NCBI GenBank assembly: GCA_006386115.1 | Contig: VFIW01000044.1 | Coordinates: forward strand, 186,001 to 250,000 | Length of the DNA: 64,000 nucleotides | Direction: 5' to 3' | Source of the DNA: Globisporangium splendens | Lineage: Eukaryota; Oomycota; Peronosporomycetes; Pythiales; Pythiaceae | Part shown: piece after piece, positions 1-9,001 of the stretch | How positions within the stretch are numbered: the stretch's first letter is position 1 | Layout: each line of letters starts with the position of its first letter | Notes under the pieces: generated by a model | Databases searched by the model: none | The model's input: only the letters and a program-made list of their open reading frames with translations | Told to the model about the DNA's origin: nothing | Made by a program: the position numbers and the translations under genes

Positions 1-2
1 TG

Positions 3-437
3 TCGTATCAGTCACGACAACTCCGACCCGCAGAACGGAACTACCCAGTTCACGACAAGGAACTTCTGGCGATGAAGTATTCTTTGGTCAAGTTCCGTGT
101 GTATCTGCTTGGCGAGGAGCGCTTTGCTATCTACACTGATCACGCATCTCTGCGTACGGCAGTGAAGACTCCTCATTTGTCGCAAAGAATGGCGAGATGG
201 TTCTCCTTCTTTGCAGAGTACAACTTCGTTGTACACTACAAGCCAGGCAAGACGAACATCTTAGCCGATGCGCTGTCAAGACGTCCGGATTACGATCCGA
301 AGACCAAGAGTGAAGGCACGGACGGAGCGTGTCGACTCTGTGAAGTGTTCAAGCGATCGCGGTGCGAGCTGCGACTACAGTGCGAGAAGAGATCATCGAA
401 GGGTACAAGTCTGACGAAACATGTCAGGACTTGTTGA
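3..437 (+). pseudogene. Ty3/gypsy pol, RT/RNase H end (frameshifted)
   Basis: Frame 3, open from the window start, encodes the tether and RNase H region of a gypsy pol. Visible motifs are YPVHDKELLA near the start, YTDHASLRT (RNase H) and the classic LADALSRRPDY that ends RNase H in Ty3 elements. After about position 345 the protein-like signal moves to frame 2 (VREEIIEGYKSDE). Near 460 it moves again, to frame 1, where the integrase continues. Two indels are therefore needed to rebuild pol. This points to a decayed copy, or to sequencing errors in the assembly. Confidence 0.85.
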
Positions 438-2511
438 AGTACTTCAAAGACCCTTCGACAAAGCACTGCAAGGTCTTCCGTCGCGCACAAGATCGCGAGT
501 TCACCGCTTCCGAGTACTCAACGGGCTGTTGTACTATGCGGTCGAACAAGGGGATACAGCAAGGATTGTTGTTCCCAACGACGAAGGTCTGCGTCATCGA
601 CTCTTGTATGAGTACCATGACAGTCCTTCGGGTGGCCGCCTCGGACGTGAGAAAACGTTTCTCAGTCTTTCCCGGGATTACTACTGGCCACACATGTACA
701 AGTGGGTGCGCAAGTATGTGAGGACTTGCGAGGCCTGCCAACGAGTGAAACCCTCTGGTTCCACGCAGGCACCACTTCGTTCATTGGCTGTCCCATCGGA
801 CAGTTGGAAGTCTGTGAGTATGGATTTCATATTCGGACTTCCAAGAGACACACGTGGACGCAATGGCATCCTTGTGTTTGTGGACCGATTCAGCAAGATG
901 GTTCATCTTGCGCCTGTTTCGGACAAGATCTCTGCTGAGAAGACTGCCAAGGTCTTTGTAGACGTCGTATTCCGTCTACACGGACTACCAGTCGAGATCG
1001 TGTCTGACCGTGACACCCGTTTCACGTTCAAGTTCTGGCGTGCACTGTTCGGACTTCTGGACACCAAGTTGTCCATGTCAACAGCGGCACATCCTGAAAC
1101 GGATGGTCAAACAGAGCGAGTGAATCGTGTCCTCGAAGACGTGTTGCGCAGCTACGCAACGTCTTTCAAAGAGTGGAGCGAGTTTCTCCCTCTTGCCGAG
1201 TTTGCGTTGAACAACTCCACGCATGTCTCGACAGGTCACTCTCCATTTTATGTGAACTATGGCATTCACCCTCGAGTGCCTGCTTCCATGATGGGTGAGG
1301 TCTCTACCTTAAGTGGGGGAGGGACTCCGGCTCATGGTAACAAGCCGAAGTCGTCTTACGACCTGAATGCTGCTTCCGAGTTGAAAGCGAATTTTGACTC
1401 GATGAAACCCCTCGACGACCTAACAAGTCGTGAAGAGCAGCAAGTCGATGACTTTATCGTGAGGAGACAAGCCGTTGTGAGGTTTGTTCGAGACGCAATC
1501 GCGAAGGCTCAGGATCTGCAAAAGGAACAAGCAGACAAGAGAGGAAGGAAGAACAAGCAAGTTTATAAGATCAATGATCTTGTATTACTTAGCACGGCGA
1601 ACCTGCCTGAACATGCAGTGTCCAACTTGGGAAGCTCAAAGCTTCTGCCAAGGTTCATTGGACCGTTCAAGGTAGTGAAATGCAATGGTGATGCCTACAC
1701 GCTAGACATACCTACACGCATGCGTCTACACCCAACATTTTATGTGGGTAGACTGAAGCCTTACCTTCCAAGTGGATCTGCGGATCCTACGAGATCTTCT
1801 GCAAACGATCGAGCTGATCGTGAAGCTTCTCCACTTGATTGCGAAGAGCAAACAGCTCATCGCTCTGGAGATTCTTCTCGGCGTACAGGAGTTGCAGGAC
1901 GTCGAAGGATTGGTCCTTCACTGCCTCCAACGCTTGAAGACAAGAATGGTACTCGCCACGAAGTACCTCGAGAGCCGAACCTGCCTCTTCCACAGAGCGC
2001 AACAGGCGATCGTGAGCCAACTCACGAGACTTCTCGTTCTTCCAGAGTCGAACAAGTTCGTCCTGAACCTGTTGGAACCGTTCCTCATAACGGGACTCCA
2101 AAGCCGAACACTGGGCAGAACCTTCTGTCAGATCGTCGATCTTCGACTCATGATCGGCGACAAGGTTCTCGAGACTCCCGCAGCGTTCCTCAAGCGTCGA
2201 ACAACGCTGCTGCAAAGCCTCGATTTGCCCACGGTGAGCACTCTTCCACTTCCAGAGTCGCTCAATCGTTTTCTCGTTCAGCCCCACCCCCGTTATTAGA
2301 CTCTCAGGGAGAGCATCGCTGGGTGGTTGAGTCGATTGTTGATCATGAAGATCGACCGACCCATCGTCGAGAAAAGAAGCAGTTGAACCATCAACGCTTC
2401 TACAGAGTTCGGTGGCGTGGATATCCACCGAGCTCGGACACGTGGGAGCCTCGTCAGACATTGGAGTCTGATGTTCCCGATGTGGTCCGCAGCTATGAGA
2501 ACTGCTTGTAG
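421..2511 (+). CDS. Ty3/gypsy integrase with C-terminal chromodomain
   Basis: The 696-codon frame holds the integrase. An HHCC zinc-binding module is present (H59, H66, C103, C106, counted from the ATG at 421), followed by a catalytic core with D135 (SMDFIFGLP), D196 (VSDRDTRF) and E232 (DGQTERVNR). A typical GPFKV/LHPTFYVGRLKPY module follows at about residues 415-450. Residues about 455-620 are a low-complexity R/S/P-rich linker. A chromodomain closes the protein (about 625-690: RWVVESI, YRVRWRGYP, DTWEP). The chromodomain probably targets integration to marked chromatin. The first roughly 15 residues are not native because pol is frameshifted upstream. The linker DNA is also open on the opposite strand as a coiled-coil ORF. 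Confidence 0.9.
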   Translation: MSGLVEVLQRPFDKALQGLPSRTRSRVHRFRVLNGLLYYAVEQGDTARIVVPNDEGLRHRLLYEYHDSPSGGRLGREKTFLSLSRDYYWPHMYKWVRKYVRTCEACQRVKPSGSTQAPLRSLAVPSDSWKSVSMDFIFGLPRDTRGRNGILVFVDRFSKMVHLAPVSDKISAEKTAKVFVDVVFRLHGLPVEIVSDRDTRFTFKFWRALFGLLDTKLSMSTAAHPETDGQTERVNRVLEDVLRSYATSFKEWSEFLPLAEFALNNSTHVSTGHSPFYVNYGIHPRVPASMMGEVSTLSGGGTPAHGNKPKSSYDLNAASELKANFDSMKPLDDLTSREEQQVDDFIVRRQAVVRFVRDAIAKAQDLQKEQADKRGRKNKQVYKINDLVLLSTANLPEHAVSNLGSSKLLPRFIGPFKVVKCNGDAYTLDIPTRMRLHPTFYVGRLKPYLPSGSADPTRSSANDRADREASPLDCEEQTAHRSGDSSRRTGVAGRRRIGPSLPPTLEDKNGTRHEVPREPNLPLPQSATGDREPTHETSRSSRVEQVRPEPVGTVPHNGTPKPNTGQNLLSDRRSSTHDRRQGSRDSRSVPQASNNAAAKPRFAHGEHSSTSRVAQSFSRSAPPPLLDSQGEHRWVVESIVDHEDRPTHRREKKQLNHQRFYRVRWRGYPPSSDTWEPRQTLESDVPDVVRSYENCL

Positions 2512-2854
2512 CGTCGCCAGGGGCGACACTACGACGACCAGAGCTACGATTCGCTCTGTCGTCAGCGGGAGTTCTTCTTTGGGCACGATCATTGCCACGA
2601 CGAAGAAGACGCTCCATCTTGTTCTCATTCTCAAGACAAACAAATGTTCGCCATGAGTCTCTCTGGGCTGCGATGTGTTGGTTCGGATCATCGCGATCGT
2701 TGATCCGACGCCAACTGAAGAACCGCTCCTTGTAGAACTCGAGCTCCCCCTTCTTCTTCAGAATGGGAGAAATGTCGAAGAGTTCTGGAGCTGTCTGCTG
2801 TTGCTTGGACGACGGACGTTCTTCTCGGTTCACTTGGTCACTTGGTCGCTTCAT
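1787..2854 (-). CDS. antisense coiled-coil ORF inside the gypsy element
   Basis: A long minus-strand frame runs from an ATG at 2854 (an upstream in-frame ATG at 2953 lies inside the LTR) to a stop at 1787. It gives about 355 or 388 residues. The first third, antisense to the space between the pol stop and the LTR, is charged and protein-like (FDISPILKKKGELEFYKE, SWRRINDRDDP). The last 150 residues form a long coiled coil rich in L/E/Q/K heptads (IEALQQRCSTLEERCGSLEN, ALRNQVEKLHDQLDRLQ). It is antisense to the integrase linker and chromodomain. The composition is unlike the Arg/Ser-rich shadow frames elsewhere in the window. No homologue is recognised. Expression would need a promoter in the 3' LTR, which is not demonstrated. 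Confidence 0.55.
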   Translation of the reverse strand: MKRPSDQVNREERPSSKQQQTAPELFDISPILKKKGELEFYKERFFSWRRINDRDDPNQHIAAQRDSWRTFVCLENENKMERLLRRGNDRAQRRTPADDRANRSSGRRSVAPGDATSSSHSCGPHREHQTPMSDEAPTCPSSVDIHATELCRSVDGSTASFLDDGSVDLHDQQSTQPPSDALPESLITGVGLNEKTIERLWKWKSAHRGQIEALQQRCSTLEERCGSLENLVADHESKIDDLTEGSAQCSALESRYEERFQQVQDELVRLWKNEKSRELAHDRLLRSVEEAGSALEVLRGEYHSCLQALEAVKDQSFDVLQLLYAEKNLQSDELFALRNQVEKLHDQLDRLQKIS

Positions 2855-3066
2855 TGCCAATTGGAAAGTGAACTGCTCCGAAAGGTCTGCAAAAGTACGC
2901 AAGGTACTTGTGACTTTAAGGAGGGGATGATGTAATGGGCTATAACCAGCCATTACATGAAGGTGGATCTGTTCCCAGATCTAGTGTGTCACACACCACC
3001 TTCAGCGTGCATTGTGGAGACACAAATAACAAAGGGATTACAGTAATACAGTCCCCACATGCACCT

Positions 3067-3089
3067 GTGACGTCATTCGATGACGTCAC
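3067..3089. promoter_or_regulatory. double CRE (TGACGTCA) palindrome in LTR
   Basis: GTGACGTCAT-TCG-ATGACGTCAC is a perfect 10/3/10 inverted repeat containing two full TGACGTCA octamers (3068-3075 and 3081-3088). TGACGTCA is the classical cAMP-response element bound by CREB/ATF-type bZIP dimers. Its place in U3, upstream of the TATA-like region, fits a transcription-factor site. That it works in this organism is inference. Confidence 0.6.
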
Positions 3090-3100
3090 GAGTGTTCTCT

Positions 3101-3177
3101 GTGCTGATCAGTGCAGAATGTTGTTCTCATGTACTAATCAGTACAGAGTGATAACATCCATGTACTAATCAAGTACT
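3101..3177. repeat. three spaced palindromic repeats in U3
   Basis: GTGCTGATCAGTGC (3101), GTACTAATCAGTAC (3131) and GTACTAATCAAGTAC (3163) are variants of one palindrome, spaced 30-32 bases apart, about three helical turns. They lie between the CRE palindrome and the TATA-like region, so they look like enhancer repeats of the LTR. Confidence 0.55.
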
Positions 3178-3450
3178 GAGTAATGCTTCCTACTTGGGAA
3201 ACTGGACTGGCGACGAGACCGACATGTCTCTGCCACCTGAAGTGAGTGGCGCGAGCCAATCACTTTGCAGGGATTTTAAATAAGACTTGAAGTTCAAGCT
3301 TCTCGAAGATCCCGTAGGTTCAACCTCAGTGTACCCAAGGTTTTATATATCATATTCATAGGTTTTATTGTGTATATTTAGGTTTTAGTTGTGAAAGTTG
3401 TAGGATCCCTTGGGGTTCATTAGTAAGTAGCGACAGGAACCATATCCACA

Positions 3451-4340
3451 TTTCAATTCAGTTGCAAATTTTCCTCCAAGTACTCAAGTCTTCTTCCTCC
3501 CTCCAAGTCGGGAGATCGCTTCATCTGGCACAAGCGTGTGTGCCGTGTTTGAGGGACTGTTTGGAACAGCGCCCTCTTACAGCAGATGATCAAGGTTTTC
3601 AGCGTTGTTGGAGAGCGGCGCAAAAGTGGATCCGACGAGTTCCGTTTCTCGAATCTTTTGCTTTCCCATCTACTCGGACGCACACGTCCAACGACAGCAA
3701 GCACACAAACTACATAACAAGCCAACGAAGGAGCAGTGATTCTCGTTAATCTCTGGGGCAGCGCAAGCACAATGGCATTAAAGCTAACCTTTCGAGTGAG
3801 CGTTCCTTGTGATGTCAGCAGACGGTGGTTATTGGTGAGCGTCGGCCAGAACAGGCAGTCACCGAGACGGGAAGGTTAACACCGAGGTGGAGCGAAGCGA
3901 AGCGAGTCTTGACTTGACCAACAAGTGCTACCACTTGTAAGGAGGCTTGTGTGTTTGATGGTAAATTGAGAAGTGAGAATGAGAAAACTGTTTAAGAAAA
4001 AACTCAACTACTTCGTCGCTGGTCCTTTGGCCCCCTTTGGGCTCTTCCTACTCGGTTTCTTTCTCTTGCATGCTACTTGATTTTTTACTGGATTTTTTTA
4101 CTGGATTTTCTCATATCTGATTTTTCTTCCTTTTTTGTGGACAAGATGGCTTCTGATATAACAGATGGATTCCCGTCCTATCATTATCTATGCATAAACA
4201 TACAATCATTCCTAAAGATGTCGCAAACATCTACCAACATTCCAATGTACCGAAATATTGGTACATTGTACCATCATGATAATGTCGACCCTTACATATC
4301 TCTTCTCTGTGGAACCTCATCTTCGACCAACGGTTAACGT
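3451..4340. other. no gene seen
   Basis: AT-rich flank of the retroelement with only short, unconvincing ORFs on both strands. It contains a GAGCGAAGCGAAGCGAG stretch near 3890 and small inverted repeats around 4245-4275. No coding signal is supported. Confidence 0.6.
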
Positions 4341-4355
4341 TCTTCCAAGTGCCGC

Positions 4356-4799
4356 ATGTCATGGCAGCAGACACTGTTTGGACTCGACCTACCCATCCGA
4401 CAACGCTGGACGAAACACACACAAGATGTCGTGGTGACGTGGAACATCACTCGAAGCATTGTGTTTTCCCTCATCTGGCAGAGCCGCAATCGACACAAAC
4501 ACCAGAACGAACCAGTCCCAGCTCCAGAGTCCCAGTTCCACAGCGTTCAAGCAATCGTTCGCATCCACCTCCGGTGCGCTCTCAACTATGTAACAGACGA
4601 CGACCCAGCCATGATGAACTCCCTTGTTTCCATCAACGCGATCCTATCCCGCTCCCGACGTCAACGCTCAGATTCGCTTTATTACCTCAGCAAATCCTAT
4701 TTATTGTTAGTTAGGCTGTGCTCTTCTGGCGAAGAAAGAGTCCAGCCTAACTTGCGGACAAGTCAATGTATGTTTACCACCAACCCATGTTTCTGCTGA
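4356..4799 (+). pseudogene. possible LINE ORF2 tail fragment
   Basis: A 147-codon frame whose middle (about residues 25-90) reads like the region after the reverse transcriptase in LINE ORF2 proteins. A W/R-rich helix (FSLIWQSRNRHKHQ) is followed by a spaced helical segment (VQAIVRIHLRCALNY). It somewhat resembles the segment between zf-RVT and RNase H in the LINE at 26-28 kb. It has no start context and no catalytic motif. The call is weak and could be chance. Confidence 0.3.
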
Positions 4800-5090
4800 T
4801 TGGTCGCCACATGCCTAGGTTCGGTTTGCAATCTCATGCGAACGACAAACAGCACCTTGGATAAATTTAGAACCTATTTGTAGCCATATACCTTTTTAAA
4901 ATGCGTATCACGTTTCTTGTTATAACCCCATCTCTTCAAAAATACGAACGAATACACAGTACTGAATATAAGGGGTCATTGTTGCCGCAACTTAAGCACC
5001 CAGCACGAACTTACCGGATCTGAACTTTTTTTCCACCAACATTCTTGTGTTGTGTGTGTGTTAATCGAGTCAAATAACAGTGCGACCACC

Positions 5091-5189
5091 ATGTCGGAAT
5101 CTCATGCCAGCAGCTCCAAGCGCGCTCCCTCCGTCCGAGGGCCAGTCACCAGTAGCAGTGCAGACACGCACAGAGACCGACGACCATGA
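5091..5189 (+). promoter_or_regulatory. uORF overlapping the MATE A start codon
   Basis: An ATG at 5091 in strong context (GACCACCATGT) opens a 32-codon upstream ORF. Its TGA (5187-5189) overlaps the ATG of the MATE transporter at 5186 (ATGA). In the paralogue near 30.3 kb the matching position reads ATT, so the uORF is absent there and the downstream ATG must be the real start. Termination-reinitiation or repression of MATE A translation is a plausible consequence, not proven. Confidence 0.55.
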
Positions 5190-6955
5190 GCCCGGGCAGC
5201 GCGAAGCTCCACAGTGCCAGCACCAGTCCTCTCGGCCACTACGGCGACAACGAGCAGCTCCCGCTGCTGAACCACGCTGCCGATACGCCCAGCAGCACCT
5301 CTGCGCGCAATGCGATCACGACACGCGGAGACTCGACGCTCATCGACATCGCCAACCAGCATGAGTGCAACGTCGAAGCGGATCCGAAGATGAGCCACGA
5401 GTTTTGGGAGATGCTCTCGCTCGTGTACCCAGTGGTACGTTCAACCGTGATACTTTGCGGACTAAAGGGTTGTGTATACATCCAATGTGACGCTGGCGTT
5501 GGTTTGCTACTGTATTGGTATGCAGGTGGCGATCTCGGGACTGGAATTCCTTCCTGGACCGACATGCACGATCCTCGCGGGCCACATGGACTCGCCGTAC
5601 ACCAAGGAGTACGTGGATGCAATTACCCTGTCCATAACGGTACGAAGCTCACTGCAGTCTGCTGAATGGATGTTACTTTGCTCAAAGAATCTAATCGCTG
5701 CCTATCTTATGCTCGCGTGTTGCCCTGATTGCGCATTTTGTACCCATAGTTTGCCAACATTTCCGCATACTCGATTGGCTTTGGACTGTCGTCGGCATTG
5801 GACACGCTGTGTTCGCAGGCGTATGGTGCGAAGCGGTACGACAAGATCGGCATCTACTTCCAGTCGGGACTGATCGTGATCGGCGCCTGTCTGGTGCCCA
5901 TTTTCCTCTTGAACTGGTACTCGGAGGGCTTCTTGCTGTACCTGGGTCAGGAACCGCACGTCGCGCGACTGGCACAGGATTTCTCGCGGTACTCGCTCCC
6001 CGGCGTGCCGTTCGTGTTTCTCTACGAGCTGTTCCGCAAGGCACTGCAGGCACAGAACATCATGCAACCGCTCGTCGTGATCGCACTGATCGGCAACATC
6101 GTGACCATCGTCGCCGGGTACATCTTGGCGTACCACACGGCTCTGGGCTTTGATGGCATCGCGCTTGCGCGTGCGCTCGGCAATATCGTGCTACCTGTGC
6201 TGCTGATCCCGTACTTCAAGCTGTATCCGCACCACTTGACGCAATGGTGGTGTGACGGCTGGAACGTGAAAGAAGCGTGGTCCCACGTGGGCTTGTTCCT
6301 GCACTTGGGTATCCCAGGTATGCTTCAGATGGTGATGGAATTGTGGGGGTTTGAGATTATCTCGCTCATGGCGGGCTTGCTGCCCAACAGCCTCGTTGCC
6401 ATGAGCGCACACGCCGTGGTGTTCAACGTCACGACGATGCTGTACATGGTCTTTGTCGGCTTCTCGGTTGCGGCCAACATCCGCGTCGGCAACTGCCTCG
6501 GTGCGAACGAGCCCAAGAAGGCGCAGATGGTCGCGCGTCTCGCGATGATGATGGCTGTCTCCATCTCGGTCTTCATTGGGCTCACGGTCTTCACGCTACG
6601 GAAACACATCGCTGTGCTGTTCATCAGCAACCCGGCGAGCATCGCGAAGGCGTCGAGGATGCTGCTCATCTGGTCGCCCATGGAGGTCATGGATGCGACC
6701 AACTGCGTTATCCAGGGCATCTTCCGCGGCGCTGGCAAGCAGGACTCGGCCGCGACCACAAACGCCGTCGCGTATTACGCCGCGGGTATCCCACTGGCCG
6801 CGCTGCTCGGGTTCAAGTTCCATCTCGACCTCGAGGGACTCTGGATCGGCTTTGGTCTCGGCGTGATCATCTCGGCCTCGACACTCGTGGTGCTGTTCAA
6901 CCGGTGGAAATGGGACGAACTCGCCGAAGACGCGCAAGTGCGCACTGCAGAATAG
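5186..6955 (+). CDS. MATE family efflux transporter A
   Basis: Exons 5186-5434, 5526-5639 and 5750-6955 encode about 522 residues. The product is a multidrug and toxic compound extrusion antiporter with about 12 membrane helices after an 80-residue hydrophilic N-terminus. The hallmark SSALDTLCSQAYGA lies at the start of exon 3, and the second MatE repeat contains the CVIQGIFRGAGKQ region. Such proteins export organic cations or metabolites in exchange for H+ or Na+; the substrate here is unknown. Both introns have phase 0 with GTACGT and GTACGA donors. The gene is nearly identical to an inverted copy at 28.5-30.2 kb, and the similarity extends into at least 250 bases of promoter. The start is chosen from conservation with that copy. 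Confidence 0.92.
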
Positions 6956-7231
6956 AAAGACAGGTGGCAGCAGAGGAGAGTCAACTGGCTGAATGCTGAC
7001 GAAGTTGGTGCGTACACCACTGGCGATAGGCACGTTTTTGGCACTTTGAATAGATCCTATCGGCTAGACATACTCGTTGTCAGATTCCCTGTCAACCATT
7101 TTGAAGACGTAGTACTTAAAACGAGACTCAAAACAGCACAAACCTGACTGTTTATTCCATGAGCTCGTCCGTTGTTGTGCTCTTTAAACTGCATTCAGCA
7201 AGTCAGTCAGTGTCAATCGCCTCACTTGTGC

Positions 7232-9001
7232 TCAGCAAATGGACACGACGGGTTTAATCGCCAATGCTTCCCAGCGCAACAGCCCCATGAGCGTGTCGGC
7301 GGCGCTCCGGCACGCGTGGCGCTCGCTCTTGTAGTTGGTCTTCCCTGTCCAGCGCACTTCGCAGACGTCGAGGCCGCTCCCAGGGTCCTGCACGTCGAAG
7401 AATTCCATCCACAGCGTCATGTCCGCCCATACCAGTTTCTCATGGTCCTCAACACACGGCAGCAACGGTTGGAACTCCTTTTCATCATCCTCGCCAGCAC
7501 CTGGGTTTATACTCTGCGTGCCAATCACGTACCCGTTCTTGCACAGTGGCTGGGAACAGCCTTGGACAGCGGAGGATGGCGGCAGCTCGGACGACGTCTC
7601 CATACGGAATCGCAAGTACACGGTGCGGAACACGAGGTTGTCGTCTGGGAAGCCCACGTCTCGGCCGAGTACATACGTGTTCTCGGACACCTGCTGCAGG
7701 ATATCGAGGCGTCGGGTCTCAGACTTGATCTTCTTGAAGCGATCGAGCTTGAGGTCCGTATCCCAGGTCTTCTTCATGACGGAGTACGCCGAGACGTTGG
7801 GGAACCGCTTGATGAACGCAAACTCCATCTCGCGGCCGTCCATGCGGCGGCGCACATCCCATCCGAGCACAGTCAAGCGGTCCCGGGGCGAGCTCACGTA
7901 CTGCTGGTTCGCGGGGTCGTCCAAGAGTCGATTCTGGACGCCCTGGACCTGCTTCGTCGAGTCCAGGATCACGTCCTTCACATCGCAGTCGCTCAAGGCT
8001 GTGAACCCAAAGATGGCTTTCATCTCCTCCTGCGTCAGTGCGTCGCCATTGTTGTTGTCCTTGTGCTTGTGCATGGGGATGTCGATCTCCCCACTATTAC
8101 TACTAATATTCCCAAGACTGACGCCATTCGACTCCAGAACGCGATGTAACTGGAGCTTCCACGAGGCTTGCTCCTGGATCGTCGCCTTGAGGTACAGATT
8201 CTCGGCACCAAGCCGCTTCCCGAGGTCAATAGCTTTCAAGTACGCGGCTTCACGGGACGAATTCGCCGACGCAGTCGCAGCACCATCGCCGCTGGCGCCG
8301 GTGCGCATACACAGCGCTTCGTACTGCCGCTCGAGCTGCGCGACCATGTCCTTCATGTGTTCGAGCTCGTCGCGCTGTCGCTGCCGTGAGCGGCGCATCG
8401 AGTCGCGGTTCTTGCGACGGCGAATCTCGAGTGCCGACGCGTTCGGCAGATCGGCGCAGTCCAAAAAGAGCTCGTTGGGATTCTCCCATTGGAGCCATCG
8501 CGACGGCCGCTGACTTGTCTCGTTCTTTTGCTGCTGCTTGTGATCATGTGCTGTAGGATCTGCTGCTGCTGCTGGAGCAGCAATTATAAATTTCGTGTCG
8601 TCGATGCCATTGGGGCTACTATCATTCATCTGCTGCTGCTGTTGGGTCGCCATGGGGGCGTTACTGTTGTCAAGCGGCTCAAGCTTCACCTCTGCTGTTT
8701 CTGTAGACAGAGAACAAGTTTGAGGACCTGGACGTGGTGGTATATCCAAGAGGTTCCGCAGCAGCGCGACATCCTCTGCGACAAGCGCGAGTGACGAATC
8801 CGACGACGCGACAAGCCCTGGGGGCTTGAGCTCAGCAGTGGCGCTCAGAGGGGGGCTGGAGGATTCGTACCAACCGCGTATCGGAAGCTGGGGCGAGTCT
8901 TCCGCCTCGTTCGTTGCTGCTGCTGGTGTCGCTGTCGCTGCTGCCGTTGCGCCATTGCCACCAGTCGCGAGCATAGACCCTCCACTCGGAGCTCTTCGCA
9001 T
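7232..9001 (-). CDS. bZIP transcription factor with conserved C-terminal domain
   Basis: Single-exon gene. The frame is open to 9397, but the first 132 codons look non-coding, so the start is taken at 9001 (ATG; another at 8974), giving about 589 residues. The N-terminus is low-complexity (Ala, Gln, Ser) with short acidic patches. The basic region RRRKNRDSMRRSRQRQ has Asn198 and Arg206 in the canonical N-x7-R spacing and is followed by a short leucine zipper. The last 260 residues form a domain shared with the other bZIP genes here (GWDVRRRMDG, FRTVYLRFRMET, IGTQSINPG, TNYKSERHA). This domain is possibly START-like, and some Phytophthora annotations may call such proteins M96 mating-specific; both are from memory. 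Nuclear transcription factor; targets unknown. It is convergent with MATE A, whose stop lies about 275 bases away. Confidence 0.85.
   Translation of the reverse strand: MRRAPSGGSMLATGGNGATAAATATPAAATNEAEDSPQLPIRGWYESSSPPLSATAELKPPGLVASSDSSLALVAEDVALLRNLLDIPPRPGPQTCSLSTETAEVKLEPLDNSNAPMATQQQQQMNDSSPNGIDDTKFIIAAPAAAADPTAHDHKQQQKNETSQRPSRWLQWENPNELFLDCADLPNASALEIRRRKNRDSMRRSRQRQRDELEHMKDMVAQLERQYEALCMRTGASGDGAATASANSSREAAYLKAIDLGKRLGAENLYLKATIQEQASWKLQLHRVLESNGVSLGNISSNSGEIDIPMHKHKDNNNGDALTQEEMKAIFGFTALSDCDVKDVILDSTKQVQGVQNRLLDDPANQQYVSSPRDRLTVLGWDVRRRMDGREMEFAFIKRFPNVSAYSVMKKTWDTDLKLDRFKKIKSETRRLDILQQVSENTYVLGRDVGFPDDNLVFRTVYLRFRMETSSELPPSSAVQGCSQPLCKNGYVIGTQSINPGAGEDDEKEFQPLLPCVEDHEKLVWADMTLWMEFFDVQDPGSGLDVCEVRWTGKTNYKSERHACRSAADTLMGLLRWEALAIKPVVSIC

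Larger units (their letters stand above)
1..3450 (+). mobile_element. Ty3/gypsy LTR retrotransposon, 3' half
   Basis: The window opens inside a Ty3/gypsy element. In order it shows the end of reverse transcriptase/RNase H, an integrase with zinc-binding and DDE residues, a chromodomain, a purine-rich tract just before position 2931 and a 3' LTR. Domain order (RNase H, integrase, chromodomain) identifies a chromovirus-type Ty3 element. The 5' LTR, gag and protease lie outside the window, so full length and target-site duplication cannot be checked. The pol reading frame is broken twice near its start, so this copy is probably inactive. Confidence 0.9.
2931..3450 (+). repeat. 3' LTR of the gypsy element
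   Basis: The start is set by the purine tract AAGGAGGGGATGA directly followed by TGTAATGGGC. The first 27 bases form a near-palindrome (TGTAATGG ... CCATTACA). A TATA-like stretch (tttatatatcatat) lies near 3340. The end at about 3450 (..CATATCCACA) is chosen because it restores a TGT...ACA pair. Without the 5' LTR the exact end is an estimate. The U3 part contains a double CRE palindrome and three spaced palindromic repeats, listed separately. Confidence 0.7.

Noticed and set aside
3453..3770. paired ORFs on both strands just after the LTR
   Set aside because: No motif, and both strands are equally open by chance.
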